Part shown: positions 26,213-35,218 of the stretch, one piece after another
How the letters are laid out: every line of letters starts with the position of its first letter
How positions within the stretch are numbered: position 1 is the first letter of the stretch
Assembly (NCBI GenBank): GCA_009691725.1
Contig: SIAP01000004.1
Coordinates: 49,917-113,916 of the forward strand
Origin: Phycisphaerales bacterium
GTDB taxonomy: Bacteria; Planctomycetota; Phycisphaerae; Phycisphaerales; SM1A02
Direction of reading: 5' to 3'
DNA: 64,000 nt
The notes under the pieces: generated by a model
Told to the model about the DNA's origin: nothing
Databases searched by the model: none
Seen by the model: the letters and a program-made list of their open reading frames with translations, nothing else
Made by a program: the position numbers and the translations under genes

Positions 26213-27192
26213 CCGATTCAGACGGCGCAGAGCGCATCGTGATCATTGGGTCTGGTCCTGCGGGATGGACTGCTGCGATTTATGCGGCGCGCGCGAATCT
26301 TTCGCCGCTGTGCGTGGTCGGCATTCCGAGATCTGATCCTGCACCGGTCTTGCCTGGTGGTCAATTGATGCTGACGACCGAAGTGGAGAACTATCCAGGA
26401 TTCCCCAATGGAGTGACGGGTCCGGAACTCATGCATCACTTCCAGAAGCAAGCAGAGCGTTTCGGTACGCGCGTGTGCGACGACGATGTCGTTTCCTGTG
26501 ATTTTCAGGCGAAGCCATTCGCTCTGAAGCTGGCGGGTGGAAAGACACTTCGCGCGCGCAGCGTCATCATTGCGACGGGCGCGACAGCAAATTGGGTCGG
26601 CGCGCCAAACGAATTGCGTCTCGCGCAATCCGGCGGTGGGGTGAGTGCCTGCGCAGTCTGTGACGGTGCGTTGCCCGTGTATCGCGGCAAAGAACTCGCC
26701 GTCGTCGGAGGTGGTGATACCGCAATGGAAGAAGCCACCTACCTGACGAAGTTCGCATCCAAGGTGCATGTCATTCATCGACGAGATTCATTTCGCGCGT
26801 CGCGTGTCATGCAGGATCGGCTTTTTTCTTCGTCCAACGCCGTCGCCGTGTGGAACAAGCGACTCGTGAATGTGCTTGGCGGCGAGCGCATCGAGGGAGT
26901 CGAGTTGGAAGACACAGTGACGGGAGTGCGATCAACATTGGCAGTCGCGGGGCTCTTTGTGGCGATTGGTCACTCGCCGGCGACCGACTTCCTGCGAGAT
27001 TCTGGTGTGGCACTCGATGCCAACGGGTATATCTCGCTCGAGACGCGGTCATGCTCCACAAACATCGAGGGTGTCTTCGCAGCTGGCGATGTCGCCGATG
27101 CGCACTACCGCCAAGCGATCACCGCTGCAGGAATGGGTTGCCAAGCAGCGCTCGAGTGCGAGCGGTGGCTCGCTGGGTGCGGGATCCACTAA
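26209..27192 (+). CDS. trxB: Thioredoxin-disulfide reductase
   Basis: 327 residues starting at a GTG that overlaps the upstream stop. FAD-binding GSGPAGWTAAIYAAR at 14-28, the LPGGQL segment at about 48-53, redox-active C148-A-V-C151 followed by DG, NADPH-binding VVGGGDTAMEEA and the C-terminal FAD motif GVFAAGDVAD are all in place. It passes electrons from NADPH to thioredoxin in the cytoplasm. The insert RSDPAPVLPGGQL is slightly longer than usual. It is convergent with aspS, with 12 bases between the genes. Confidence 0.95.
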   Translation: MTDSDGAERIVIIGSGPAGWTAAIYAARANLSPLCVVGIPRSDPAPVLPGGQLMLTTEVENYPGFPNGVTGPELMHHFQKQAERFGTRVCDDDVVSCDFQAKPFALKLAGGKTLRARSVIIATGATANWVGAPNELRLAQSGGGVSACAVCDGALPVYRGKELAVVGGGDTAMEEATYLTKFASKVHVIHRRDSFRASRVMQDRLFSSSNAVAVWNKRLVNVLGGERIEGVELEDTVTGVRSTLAVAGLFVAIGHSPATDFLRDSGVALDANGYISLETRSCSTNIEGVFAAGDVADAHYRQAITAAGMGCQAALECERWLAGCGIH

Positions 27193-27204
27193 CGCGTTGC
27201 GAAG

Positions 27205-29016
27205 CTACTGCGCTGCGGTTGGCGCAGCGGGGGCAACCGTACTTCGAACATGCAGTTCGCGAAGTTGTTCGTCGCTGATTGGTCCTGGTGCATCGATCAT
27301 CAAGTCGCCACCCGATTGGGTCTTTGGGAATGCGATGACGTCTCGGATGTTGTCTGTTCCAACGACATGCATCACGAGTCGGTCGAGTCCAAATGCGATT
27401 CCGCCGTGCGGTGGCGCGCCATGGCGAAGTGCAGAAAGCAGGAACCCAAACTTGGATTGTGCCTCTGTCGAAGAGAGCCCAATCAATTCAAAGACCCTTT
27501 GTTGCACATCCATGCGGTGCATGCGAATGGAACCGCCTGCGATCTCACTGCCATTGAGCACCAGGTCATACCCAGCCGAGAGGCACGCGCCCGGATCGCT
27601 CTGCAAGGTGCCAAGTTGGTCTGGATTTGGACTTGTGAATGGGTGATGGAGGGCCACCCAGCGTTTGCCCTCATCGTTCCATTCAAACATTGGGAAGTCG
27701 ATGACCCACACAAAGTTCCACGCACCCTGCGGAATGAGCCCAAGTTCGCGTGCGACGCGCAGGCGCAACTCACCCATGGTCTTTGTCGCAATCTCCCACG
27801 AATCAGCGGCAAAGAGCAGCATGTCGCCAGGTTCAAGCGCGAGTCTCGTCTTGAGTTCTTCTGCGATGGGGCCGATGAACTTCGCGATCCCAGATTCGAA
27901 TCCAGCGGCGGTGTACTTGACCACTGGAACGCCACCAGCACGAAAGGTCTTGACCCACTCGCTGTACGCATCGGTCATCTTCCTCGTGAGTTTGTCTGCA
28001 CCACCCGGAATCCGCAGGCACTTCACCACTCCCGCGCGGCCAGTTGGACTGCGACCCTCGAGCGCGTTGCGAAAGACTTGAAAGTCACTCTTGGCAGCGA
28101 TGTCGGAGACATCGTGGACGAACAGGTCGAAGCGTGTGTCTGGTCGATCGATCCCGTACTTCTCCATGGACTCTGCCCACGTGATGCGCTGAATTGTGCC
28201 GACATCATGGGAAAAGAGTTCTTGCCAAAGTCCAGCCACGAAACCGCTCATCATCTCCATGACATCTTCGCGTTCGACGAAGCTCATTTCCAAGTCGATC
28301 TGGCTGAACTCTGCCTGACGATCTGCGCGTGGATCCTCGTCGCGCAGGCACCGGCATATCTGCAGGTAGCGATCACACCCAGCGACCATCAGGATTTGCT
28401 TGAACAATTGAGGGCTCTGGGGGAGCGCATACCACTGCCCTTCGTGCAGACGGCTGGGGACGACAAAATCGCGCGCGCCTTCTGGAGTGCTCTTGATGAG
28501 CAGGGGAGTCTCGATTTCAAGAAATCCGTGATTCGTGAAGTAGTCGCGGGTGAACTTCGTGATGCGCGAACGGGTCTTGAGAATTCCCTGCATACGCGGC
28601 CGACGAAGATCGATGTATCGATACTTGAGCCGAGTTTCTTCACTGATCTTGTCGGCTTCATACTCGTCGGGGAGAATCGGGGGCGCTTCGGCCTTGTTGA
28701 ATATCTCGATGGACTCCGCAACGAGTTCCACTTCACCGCTCGCCAGTTTCGGATTGGCGCCGCCAGTGCGAAGTCGAACTCTCCCTCGAACTCCAACGAC
28801 ATCTTCGCGACGCAACGTGCGCGCCTGTTCGACCAACTCTGCTGGACAGGACTCGATGCCAAAGACCACCTGACCCAGTCCTTCCTTGTCTCGCAGGTCG
28901 ACAAAGAACAAACCCTTTCCTTGTTCTCGGTAGGTGTTGATCCATCCGCACAAGGTGACGGTTTGACCCGCGTGCGTTGGTCTGATCTGGCCGCAGTAAT
29001 GTGTTCGCTTGAGCAT
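27205..29016 (-). CDS. aspS: Aspartate-tRNA ligase (bacterial type)
   Basis: 603 residues from the ATG at 29016; a longer reading to 29157 adds unrelated sequence. The N-terminal anticodon-binding OB domain contains TVTLCGWINTYREQGKGLFFVDLRD. The class II core has motif 2 (CRCLRDEDPRADRQAEFSQID) and motif 3 (GGIAFGLDRLVM), with a bacterial GAD insertion between them. Length and insertion match bacterial AspRS (about 590 residues). Whether it also charges tRNA-Asn depends on features I cannot judge here. It is divergent from lpxB with 81 bases between, which must hold both promoters. Confidence 0.96.
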   Translation of the reverse strand: MLKRTHYCGQIRPTHAGQTVTLCGWINTYREQGKGLFFVDLRDKEGLGQVVFGIESCPAELVEQARTLRREDVVGVRGRVRLRTGGANPKLASGEVELVAESIEIFNKAEAPPILPDEYEADKISEETRLKYRYIDLRRPRMQGILKTRSRITKFTRDYFTNHGFLEIETPLLIKSTPEGARDFVVPSRLHEGQWYALPQSPQLFKQILMVAGCDRYLQICRCLRDEDPRADRQAEFSQIDLEMSFVEREDVMEMMSGFVAGLWQELFSHDVGTIQRITWAESMEKYGIDRPDTRFDLFVHDVSDIAAKSDFQVFRNALEGRSPTGRAGVVKCLRIPGGADKLTRKMTDAYSEWVKTFRAGGVPVVKYTAAGFESGIAKFIGPIAEELKTRLALEPGDMLLFAADSWEIATKTMGELRLRVARELGLIPQGAWNFVWVIDFPMFEWNDEGKRWVALHHPFTSPNPDQLGTLQSDPGACLSAGYDLVLNGSEIAGGSIRMHRMDVQQRVFELIGLSSTEAQSKFGFLLSALRHGAPPHGGIAFGLDRLVMHVVGTDNIRDVIAFPKTQSGGDLMIDAPGPISDEQLRELHVRSTVAPAAPTAAQ

Positions 29017-29097
29017 GTGAGTTGTCTCGCCGAGATTCGGGGTTGGGATGGTAGCGATGAGGCGAATTCGTGACGCTGCTGCGGTTAGTCTGCGTGA

Positions 29098-30234
29098 ATG
29101 CCTGCTAGTGCGCCAGTCATTCTCTTCACTGCGTTTGAACCCTCCGGCGACGCGCACGCAGCTGTGGTCATCGCTGCGCTTCGACGATTGCAGCCCTCAT
29201 GGCGAATCGTTGCGTGGGGCGGTGCGCGTATGGAGGCGGCTGGTGCGGAGCTGATCGCTCGGACCGCCGATGACGGAACCATGGGCATTCCCGCGCTGAG
29301 CAAGGTGATCGCAATCTCGCGAATTGCCGCGGATATCGATCGCTTCGCCATGGCGAATCAAGTCGCAGTCCATGTTCCAGTCGACTCTCCAGCAGCCAAC
29401 TTTCCGATGTGCAAGCGGATGAAGCGCAGAGGCGCGCGCATCGTGCATCTCGTTGCGCCACAGATATGGGCGTGGGGACCCTGGCGCATCCGCAAACTTC
29501 GTCGGTTGACTGACCATGTGCTCTGCTTGCTGCCTTTCGAGGAGAAGTGGTTTCGAGAGCGTGGGGTGCAAGCGACATTCATCGGTCATCCTGTGATGAG
29601 TGAGCAAGATCAGCAAGGAGACCAGTGCGTCGGATGGAAGGAACCCATCGCAGGATCGCCACGCGTCTTGCTCTTGCCGGGATCACGGTCTATCGAAGTC
29701 GATCGCAATGGTGAGCTCCTCATGGAACTGCTTCGTGCCGTTTCTGGGAAGTTTCCCCAGACATCAGCCGTCGTCTGCGCAGCGAGCCCCAACATTGCGC
29801 AGCGGTTTCGCGAGCGCGTGGGCGATCTCGGTCCACGAACGAGCATCATGACTGGCGTCATCGCTCCCGCAGCTGCATGGTGCGACTTGGCTCTCGCCGT
29901 GTCGGGGACCGTCAGCCTCGACATCACCAGAGCGCGGAAGCCGATGATCGGGGTCTACAGAACTGGACGCATCGCTGGGATCGGCGCGAGCGTCATGTTG
30001 CGCACTCCGCATCGATTGCTGCCGAACATTCTTGCGGGTCGTCGCCTTGTGCCAGAGTTTGTGCCTTGGTCTGGATCCTCGCAGCCGATCATCCAGGAGG
30101 CGCTTCGACTTGCGAGCGATGCCTCACTCAGGGCCGACATCAGTCGAGCCTTGCAGAGGGTGTGTGAGACATTTGCTGGGCATGATCCTGGGAGGGAGGG
30201 AGCAGCAGTGATCGTTCGCATCGCTTGTGGTTAG
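29098..30234 (+). CDS. lpxB: Lipid-A-disaccharide synthase
   Basis: 378 residues. TAFEPSGDAHAAVVIAALRR is the LpxB N-terminal signature (AGExSGDxHG in most species), and VDSPAANF and HLVAPQIWAWGPWRIRKLRR match the conserved SPQVWAWR region. FIGHPV and LLPGSRSIEVDRN follow. The enzyme joins UDP-diacylglucosamine to lipid X in the inner leaflet. Its presence implies lipid A and a Gram-negative outer membrane. No other lpx gene is nearby. The next gene starts 12 bases downstream. Confidence 0.92.
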   Translation: MPASAPVILFTAFEPSGDAHAAVVIAALRRLQPSWRIVAWGGARMEAAGAELIARTADDGTMGIPALSKVIAISRIAADIDRFAMANQVAVHVPVDSPAANFPMCKRMKRRGARIVHLVAPQIWAWGPWRIRKLRRLTDHVLCLLPFEEKWFRERGVQATFIGHPVMSEQDQQGDQCVGWKEPIAGSPRVLLLPGSRSIEVDRNGELLMELLRAVSGKFPQTSAVVCAASPNIAQRFRERVGDLGPRTSIMTGVIAPAAAWCDLALAVSGTVSLDITRARKPMIGVYRTGRIAGIGASVMLRTPHRLLPNILAGRRLVPEFVPWSGSSQPIIQEALRLASDASLRADISRALQRVCETFAGHDPGREGAAVIVRIACG

Positions 30235-30245
30235 GATCATCAGCC

Positions 30246-31475
30246 ATGAAATCAAGCTCACTACTGGTTGCGATCTCCGCACTGATGATTCCCCTCTCAC
30301 TGGGTGCGCAGCAGGGGGAGTCGAAATCGGTTGCTCCATCGCTCTCCCACGGAGGGACGCTGCGAATCGTGTCGAGCCTTCCTCGAACCGGCAGCGCGAA
30401 TGCGCAAACCAGCACGATGGTGAATGGAATTCGACTGGCAATTGACGAAGTTGGCGGACAGGTCGATGGCTGGAAAATTGAATACGAAGATCTTGATGAT
30501 GCGAGCCCGCAACGGGGGAATTGGGATCCAACCGTCGAGGCACAGAACGCCAACGCCGCAGCGAAAGATTTGAGTTGCGTTGGCTACATCGGGACCTTTA
30601 ATTCGGGCGCAGCGAAAGTTGCCATGCCGATCTTGAATCGTGCTGGGTTGGTAATGGTGAGTCCAGCGAACACATATCCCGGACTGACCAAACCGAACAT
30701 GGGCGAGGCAAATGAACCGATGGTCTATCGACCCAGCGGCAAGATCAACTATTTCCGCGTCGTTCCAACGGACGATTTGCAGGGAGCTCAAGCGGCGAAC
30801 TGGGCGAAGTCGCTCGGAGCCACCCAGGTTTTCATCCTCAATGATCGAGAACTCTACGGAAAGGGAATCGCAGATGTGTTCCAGCGACGGGCGAAGGAGA
30901 TTGGATTGACGGTGGTCGGCTTCGAGGGCACCGATGCGAAAGCTCCCAACTACCGCGCGCTGGTGACCAAGATCAAGGCTGTTGGACCAGATCTGGTGTA
31001 CTTCGGCGGCACGACGCAGAGCAACGCTGGACAAATCGCCAAGGATCTTCGGTCGGGCGGGTACGAGGGGATGTACATGGTTCCAGATGGATGCTTTGAA
31101 CAAGCCTTCATCGAGGCAGCCGGAGATTCCAATCTCAACGACATGACCTTTATCACATTCGGCGGCCTTCCCCCAGAACAGCTGACTGGAAGAGGCGCGG
31201 CGTTTCGTGACTCGTATCGCAAGAGGTATGGAGCGGATCCCGAGGCGTACGCGGCATACGGGTACGAGGCCGCACGAGTGGTTCTCGACGCGATCGCGCG
31301 TGCACAGACCAAGGATCGCGCTGGGGTACTCGCCGCAGTCGCGGCGACGAAGGACTTCGATGGCGTGCTGGGAAAGTGGTCCTTTGATGCCAACGGCGAC
31401 ACATCGAGTCGAGTCATGAGCGGGCAGACCGTGAAGAACGGTCAGTTCGTTTTCGTGAAGGTGCTCGGCGATTGA
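30246..31475 (+). CDS. Branched-chain amino-acid-type ABC transporter, substrate-binding protein
   Basis: 409 residues from the ATG at 30246, which starts a signal peptide (SSSLLVAISALMIPLSLGAQ). It is a periplasmic type I binding protein: SSLPRTGSANAQTSTMVNGIRLAIDEVGG, SCVGYIGTFNSGAAKVAMPILN and LVMVSPANTYPGLT are the conserved first-lobe segments of LivJ/LivK-like proteins. It has no lipobox Cys, so it is probably soluble, although in planctomycetes this may differ. First gene of a five-gene importer operon. Substrate could be Leu/Ile/Val, urea, or another small amide; the sequence does not decide. Confidence 0.92.
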   Translation: MKSSSLLVAISALMIPLSLGAQQGESKSVAPSLSHGGTLRIVSSLPRTGSANAQTSTMVNGIRLAIDEVGGQVDGWKIEYEDLDDASPQRGNWDPTVEAQNANAAAKDLSCVGYIGTFNSGAAKVAMPILNRAGLVMVSPANTYPGLTKPNMGEANEPMVYRPSGKINYFRVVPTDDLQGAQAANWAKSLGATQVFILNDRELYGKGIADVFQRRAKEIGLTVVGFEGTDAKAPNYRALVTKIKAVGPDLVYFGGTTQSNAGQIAKDLRSGGYEGMYMVPDGCFEQAFIEAAGDSNLNDMTFITFGGLPPEQLTGRGAAFRDSYRKRYGADPEAYAAYGYEAARVVLDAIARAQTKDRAGVLAAVAATKDFDGVLGKWSFDANGDTSSRVMSGQTVKNGQFVFVKVLGD

Positions 31476-31499
31476 AGCGATTCGTCGCGTGAGAACCTG

Positions 31500-32456
31500 A
31501 TGCAGGACTACGAGGTCTTCGTCCAACAACTCATCACGGGGCTTTCCAACGGGATGATCATCGCATTGATCGCCCTGGGGTACACGATGGTGTATGGCAT
31601 TATCGAGTTGATCAACTTTGCCCACGGCGATGTTTTCATGCTCGGCGCATTTCTTGCGCTCACGCTGCTTGGCGCATTTGGGATGGAGGCGTGGTCGCCT
31701 GCATGGAAGTTCGCCGGCGTCATCATGATGCTTGGTGGAAGTGCGCTCTTTTGCGGCGGGTTGAATTGGACGCTCGATCGCGTGGCGTATCGTTCGCTAC
31801 GCAAGGCATCGAAACTGTCGCTGCTTGTATCGGCGATCGGATGCTCGTTCATCTGCACCAATCTGGGACTCTTCTGGGGTGGTCTGCCCATGGGAGTCTT
31901 CGCAGGAGGAGTCTCTGCTGCGGCTCCCAAAGACTTCCCACAGATCACGCCGCAAACCAATCTGTTGGGAGAGAGCGCGATCAGAATCACACAGGCCGAT
32001 GTGATGGTCTTCTTCGTGACGATCCCGCTGATGATCGGGCTCGTGCTGCTGGTGAACCGTTCGCGATTGGGGCGCGCCATGCGTGCAGTCGCTCAAGACT
32101 CCACCGCTGCAGAATTGATGGGGATTCCAGTCGATCGTGTGATCGGCATGACCTTCTTTATTGGAGGTGCGCTCGGCGGATTCGCTAGCGTTGTGTACTC
32201 GCTCTACAACAACACAATCGGATTCCAGATGGGGTATCGCGCCGGGATGGACGCATTTACTGCGGCAGTGCTCGGAGGAATCGGCAGCCTCCCCGGCGCG
32301 GTTCTTGGTGGATTGACCATCGGCTGCGTGCGCGCGATGAGCGATCAGTACCTCGAATCGCGGTGGACGAACACCATCGTGTTTGGAATTCTTGTGCTCA
32401 TTTTGATTTTCCGTCCCAGCGGATTGCTCGGGTCGACGCGACGGGAAAAGGTCTGA
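31500..32456 (+). CDS. livH: ABC transporter permease, LivH family
   Basis: 318 residues with about eight hydrophobic segments. LITGLSNGMIIALIALGYTMVYGIIELINFAHGD is the conserved LivH N terminus (family: ALxALGxxLxYGxxxxINFAHGE). GRAMRAVAQDSTAAELMGIPVDRVIGMTF is the coupling segment that contacts the ATPase, and FTAAVLGGIGSLPGAVLGG is the conserved C-terminal signature. It forms the channel together with LivM. The start is 24 bases after the binding-protein gene; livM begins one base after its stop. Confidence 0.94.
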   Translation: MQDYEVFVQQLITGLSNGMIIALIALGYTMVYGIIELINFAHGDVFMLGAFLALTLLGAFGMEAWSPAWKFAGVIMMLGGSALFCGGLNWTLDRVAYRSLRKASKLSLLVSAIGCSFICTNLGLFWGGLPMGVFAGGVSAAAPKDFPQITPQTNLLGESAIRITQADVMVFFVTIPLMIGLVLLVNRSRLGRAMRAVAQDSTAAELMGIPVDRVIGMTFFIGGALGGFASVVYSLYNNTIGFQMGYRAGMDAFTAAVLGGIGSLPGAVLGGLTIGCVRAMSDQYLESRWTNTIVFGILVLILIFRPSGLLGSTRREKV

Positions 32457-32457
32457 G

Positions 32458-33474
32458 ATGCGTTGGCGTCCTGGTCCCATCACCCTGATCTTGGCGAGTG
32501 CAGCGCTTGTGCCGCTTGTTGATCTGGCGCTGCCGGAGTCCCTGCGCATCAGCGAAGCGGTCCGCGGCGTTTTCCTCTACGCGATTCTCGCACTCGGATT
32601 GAATGTGGTGACCGGGTACGCCGGGTTGCTGAATCTGGGGATCGCTGCATTCATGGCAATCGGTGCATACGCCTTCGCAATCCTCACCTGCGAGATCTAT
32701 CCCTTCCAGATTGGCTTCTGGCCAGCGCTCATGTTGACCATTCCCATTGGAGCACTCGCTGGATTCCTCCTCGGCGCTCCAACGCTGCGCCTGAGGGGCG
32801 ACTATCTGGCGATTGTGACGCTTGGATTTGGTGAGATTGTGCAGGATGTCCTCAAGAATCTCGACACCATCACCAAGGGAACACAGGGAATCAACCCACT
32901 TCCAGGGCCATCGTTTGGCGGCGAGCAGTGGACGTCGAGCAACGAACTCGGTTGGTACTACCTCCTCTTCGCGCTCTTGGTGATCGTCGTGATGGCCGTG
33001 CGCAATCTCGAGCGCTCGCGTCTTGGTCGCGCATGGTTCAGCATTCGCCAGGATGAACTCGCGTCGCGTTCGATGGGTATCCGCGTTGAACGAGTGAAGA
33101 TGCTGGCTTTCTCGACGGCTGCAGCCATTGCCGCACTCGCTGGCGGGATCTCCGCAAGCGTTTTGAGTTCCACTGGCGAACCGAGCAATTACGATTTTCA
33201 AGTTTCGATGTTGGCGTTGTGCATCATCATCGTCGGCGGGATCGGCGGGATTGCGGGGGTCTTGCTTGGGGCACTGGTGATGATCGGGCTCAATTCCATC
33301 GTGTTAGTCAAGGCCACGGCGGCACTCGCAGCGATGGGGATTGGCGGGCAGGGGAATGTCCTGCTCTCTCCAAACAATTGGAAGTATCTGATTTTCGGTC
33401 TCGCGCTTGTGCTTGCGGTGCGATTGAAACCGGATGGATTACTCCCTCCGCGCATTGAACGGAGCATCCGATGA
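32458..33474 (+). CDS. livM: ABC transporter permease, LivM family
   Basis: 338 residues, very hydrophobic. AILALGLNVVTGYAGLLNLGIAAFMAIGAY is the LivM signature, and RLRGDYLAIVTLGFGEIVQ and RNLERSRLGRAWFSIRQDELASRSMGI are the conserved cytoplasmic coupling segment. GGIGGIAGVLLGALVM follows near the C terminus. It pairs with LivH. The stop overlaps the livG start (ATGA), consistent with coupled translation of permease and ATPase. Confidence 0.94.
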   Translation: MRWRPGPITLILASAALVPLVDLALPESLRISEAVRGVFLYAILALGLNVVTGYAGLLNLGIAAFMAIGAYAFAILTCEIYPFQIGFWPALMLTIPIGALAGFLLGAPTLRLRGDYLAIVTLGFGEIVQDVLKNLDTITKGTQGINPLPGPSFGGEQWTSSNELGWYYLLFALLVIVVMAVRNLERSRLGRAWFSIRQDELASRSMGIRVERVKMLAFSTAAAIAALAGGISASVLSSTGEPSNYDFQVSMLALCIIIVGGIGGIAGVLLGALVMIGLNSIVLVKATAALAAMGIGGQGNVLLSPNNWKYLIFGLALVLAVRLKPDGLLPPRIERSIR

Positions 33475-34505
33475 GCGTGCTCTCTGCGCAGAACATGACG
33501 ATGCGTTTCGGTGGACTGGTGGCAGTCCAAGATGTCTCGCTGACTGTGCACGCGGGCGAAATCTTTGCGGTCATCGGCCCGAACGGGGCGGGTAAGACGA
33601 CACTCTTCAACGCAATCACTGGAATCTACGAACCCACCGCTGGCGTTGTCCGGTTCTCGGACAAGGTGGTCTGTGTGGGATGCACTCCACAGACCATCGT
33701 GCGCATGGTGGCGACTGCCATCGTCGCGGGAGTCTCCTCGGTGGTGGCGTTGAACTCTCAGCAACTCTGGAGCGCGACGATTGATGCGAATTATCAGTAT
33801 TTGCAGCCCTTTCCGTGGTGGGAAGCCGTGGGTGATTTCGGTCGCGCCATCACGAACCTTTCGCTGGCATCCGGCATCGTGACGGCGCTCGTCGGCGGGT
33901 TGGTCGGTGGCGCAGCGTCACTAGTTCTGTGGTGGCGTTCTCGTCGCACCCCCGATCTCATCGCACGAAGCGGTGTGGCGCGGACATTTCAAAACATCCG
34001 CCTCTTCAATGAACTCAGTTTGGTGCAGAATGTTTTGGTTGGGATGGACCACCGCATGTCCGCCGGTTTTTTCAGTGCGCTCTTGCGGCTTCCGACTTTC
34101 TTCACGGAGCGAGAGCGATTTCATGCAGAAGCGCTTGCTCTTCTCGAGTTTGTGGGATTGGCAGATCGTGCGCATTTCGCGGCCGGAAGTCTGCCCTATG
34201 GGTTTCGTCGACGGCTCGAGGTCGCTCGCGCATTGGCGGGAAAGCCGAAACTCATCCTGCTGGATGAACCAGCAGCGGGAATGAATCCTGCAGAGGTCGT
34301 CGACCTCATGGCACTCATTCGACGGGTGCGCGATGCGGGTACGACAGTTGTACTCATCGAACATCACATGCGACTTGTGATGGGAGTTTCAGATCGAATC
34401 TTGGTGCTCCAATACGGGAAGCAGATCGCAGAGGGCACGCCTGCTGAGATTCGCGGCAATCCATCCTGTGTCGAGGCATACTTGGGCACGGAGAATCACG
34501 GATGA
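33471..34505 (+). CDS. livG: ABC transporter ATP-binding protein, LivG family, with an embedded two-helix membrane insertion
   Basis: 344 residues, about 90 longer than a usual LivG (about 255). Walker A GPNGAGKT at 37-44, signature region LPYGFRRRLEVARAL at 241-255 (usual form LSYGQQRRLEIARAL), Walker B LILLDEP at 261-267, H-loop region VLIEHHM at 294-300. The family segment PTAGxxRF is followed, instead of a short loop to GIARTFQN, by about 95 extra residues (64-160) with two hydrophobic stretches: about 75-94 (TIVRMVATAIVAGVSSVVAL) and 132-154. These look like transmembrane helices joined by a Trp/Tyr-rich loop (YQYLQPFPWWEAV). The core after it (ARTFQNIRLFNELS) is normal. ATGA overlaps at both ends. 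Confidence 0.88.
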   Translation: MSVLSAQNMTMRFGGLVAVQDVSLTVHAGEIFAVIGPNGAGKTTLFNAITGIYEPTAGVVRFSDKVVCVGCTPQTIVRMVATAIVAGVSSVVALNSQQLWSATIDANYQYLQPFPWWEAVGDFGRAITNLSLASGIVTALVGGLVGGAASLVLWWRSRRTPDLIARSGVARTFQNIRLFNELSLVQNVLVGMDHRMSAGFFSALLRLPTFFTERERFHAEALALLEFVGLADRAHFAAGSLPYGFRRRLEVARALAGKPKLILLDEPAAGMNPAEVVDLMALIRRVRDAGTTVVLIEHHMRLVMGVSDRILVLQYGKQIAEGTPAEIRGNPSCVEAYLGTENHG

Positions 34506-35218
34506 GCGATGCACTTCTCGAAGTCTCCGAATTGCGCTGCGGATATGGGCAGATTGAAGTCCTGCGCGGCGTCTCGCTGCGGGTTGCGCAGGGCGAGATT
34601 GTCGCGCTCATCGGTTCAAACGGCGCGGGGAAGAGCACGACTCTGATGGCGGTCAATCAAGTCATCAAGCCCATGGCCGGATCGATTCGATTCGCAGGTG
34701 AGTCGCTGATTGGGCTTCGCGCCGACGAAGTCGTGCAGCGGGGACTCGTGCAGGTGCCTGAAGGGCGGCGGGTGTTCGCTCGTATGACGGTGCTCGAGAA
34801 TCTGGTGCTCGGCGCATATCTGCGCAATGATCACGATGGAATCGCGACGGATATGCACCGAGTCAATGACCTCTTTCCCGTGCTCAAAGAGCGGCAATCA
34901 CAGTTGGCTGGGACGCTCTCTGGGGGCGAACAGCAAATGCTCGCGATCGGTCGCGCACTGATGAGTCGTCCGCGATTGCTGATGATGGATGAGCCGTCCA
35001 TGGGCATTGCCCCGATTCTCGTGACTCGAATTTTTCAGGCAATTCAGCAACTCAATCAAGAGGGGCTGACGGTGTTGCTCGTGGAGCAAAATGCGCGTGG
35101 GGCGCTGAAGCTCTCTTCGCGCGGGTATGTGATTGAGACGGGAAAGGTAACGATTGAAGGTCCATCACATGAGTTGCTCAACGATGACCGGATTCGCGCC
35201 GCGTACCTCGGCGATTGA
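34502..35218 (+). CDS. livF: ABC transporter ATP-binding protein, LivF family
   Basis: 238 residues, normal family length. Walker A GSNGAGKST at about 38-46, the LivF segment VQVPEGRRVFARMTVLENL, ABC signature LSGGEQQMLAIGRALM and Walker B LLMMDEPSMGI. It shows none of the extra sequence seen in its LivG partner. It overlaps livG by four bases. Its stop is immediately followed, without any spacer, by the stop of the convergent gene at 35219. Confidence 0.95.
   Translation: MSDALLEVSELRCGYGQIEVLRGVSLRVAQGEIVALIGSNGAGKSTTLMAVNQVIKPMAGSIRFAGESLIGLRADEVVQRGLVQVPEGRRVFARMTVLENLVLGAYLRNDHDGIATDMHRVNDLFPVLKERQSQLAGTLSGGEQQMLAIGRALMSRPRLLMMDEPSMGIAPILVTRIFQAIQQLNQEGLTVLLVEQNARGALKLSSRGYVIETGKVTIEGPSHELLNDDRIRAAYLGD

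Noticed and set aside
27250..29073. 607-residue open frame opposite aspS
   Set aside because: A mirror of codon bias in aspS; no domain, and AspRS on the other strand is complete.
30297..31625. 442-residue minus-strand open frame opposite the substrate-binding protein gene
   Set aside because: The plus-strand gene has a signal peptide and the known family motifs; the opposite frame has none.
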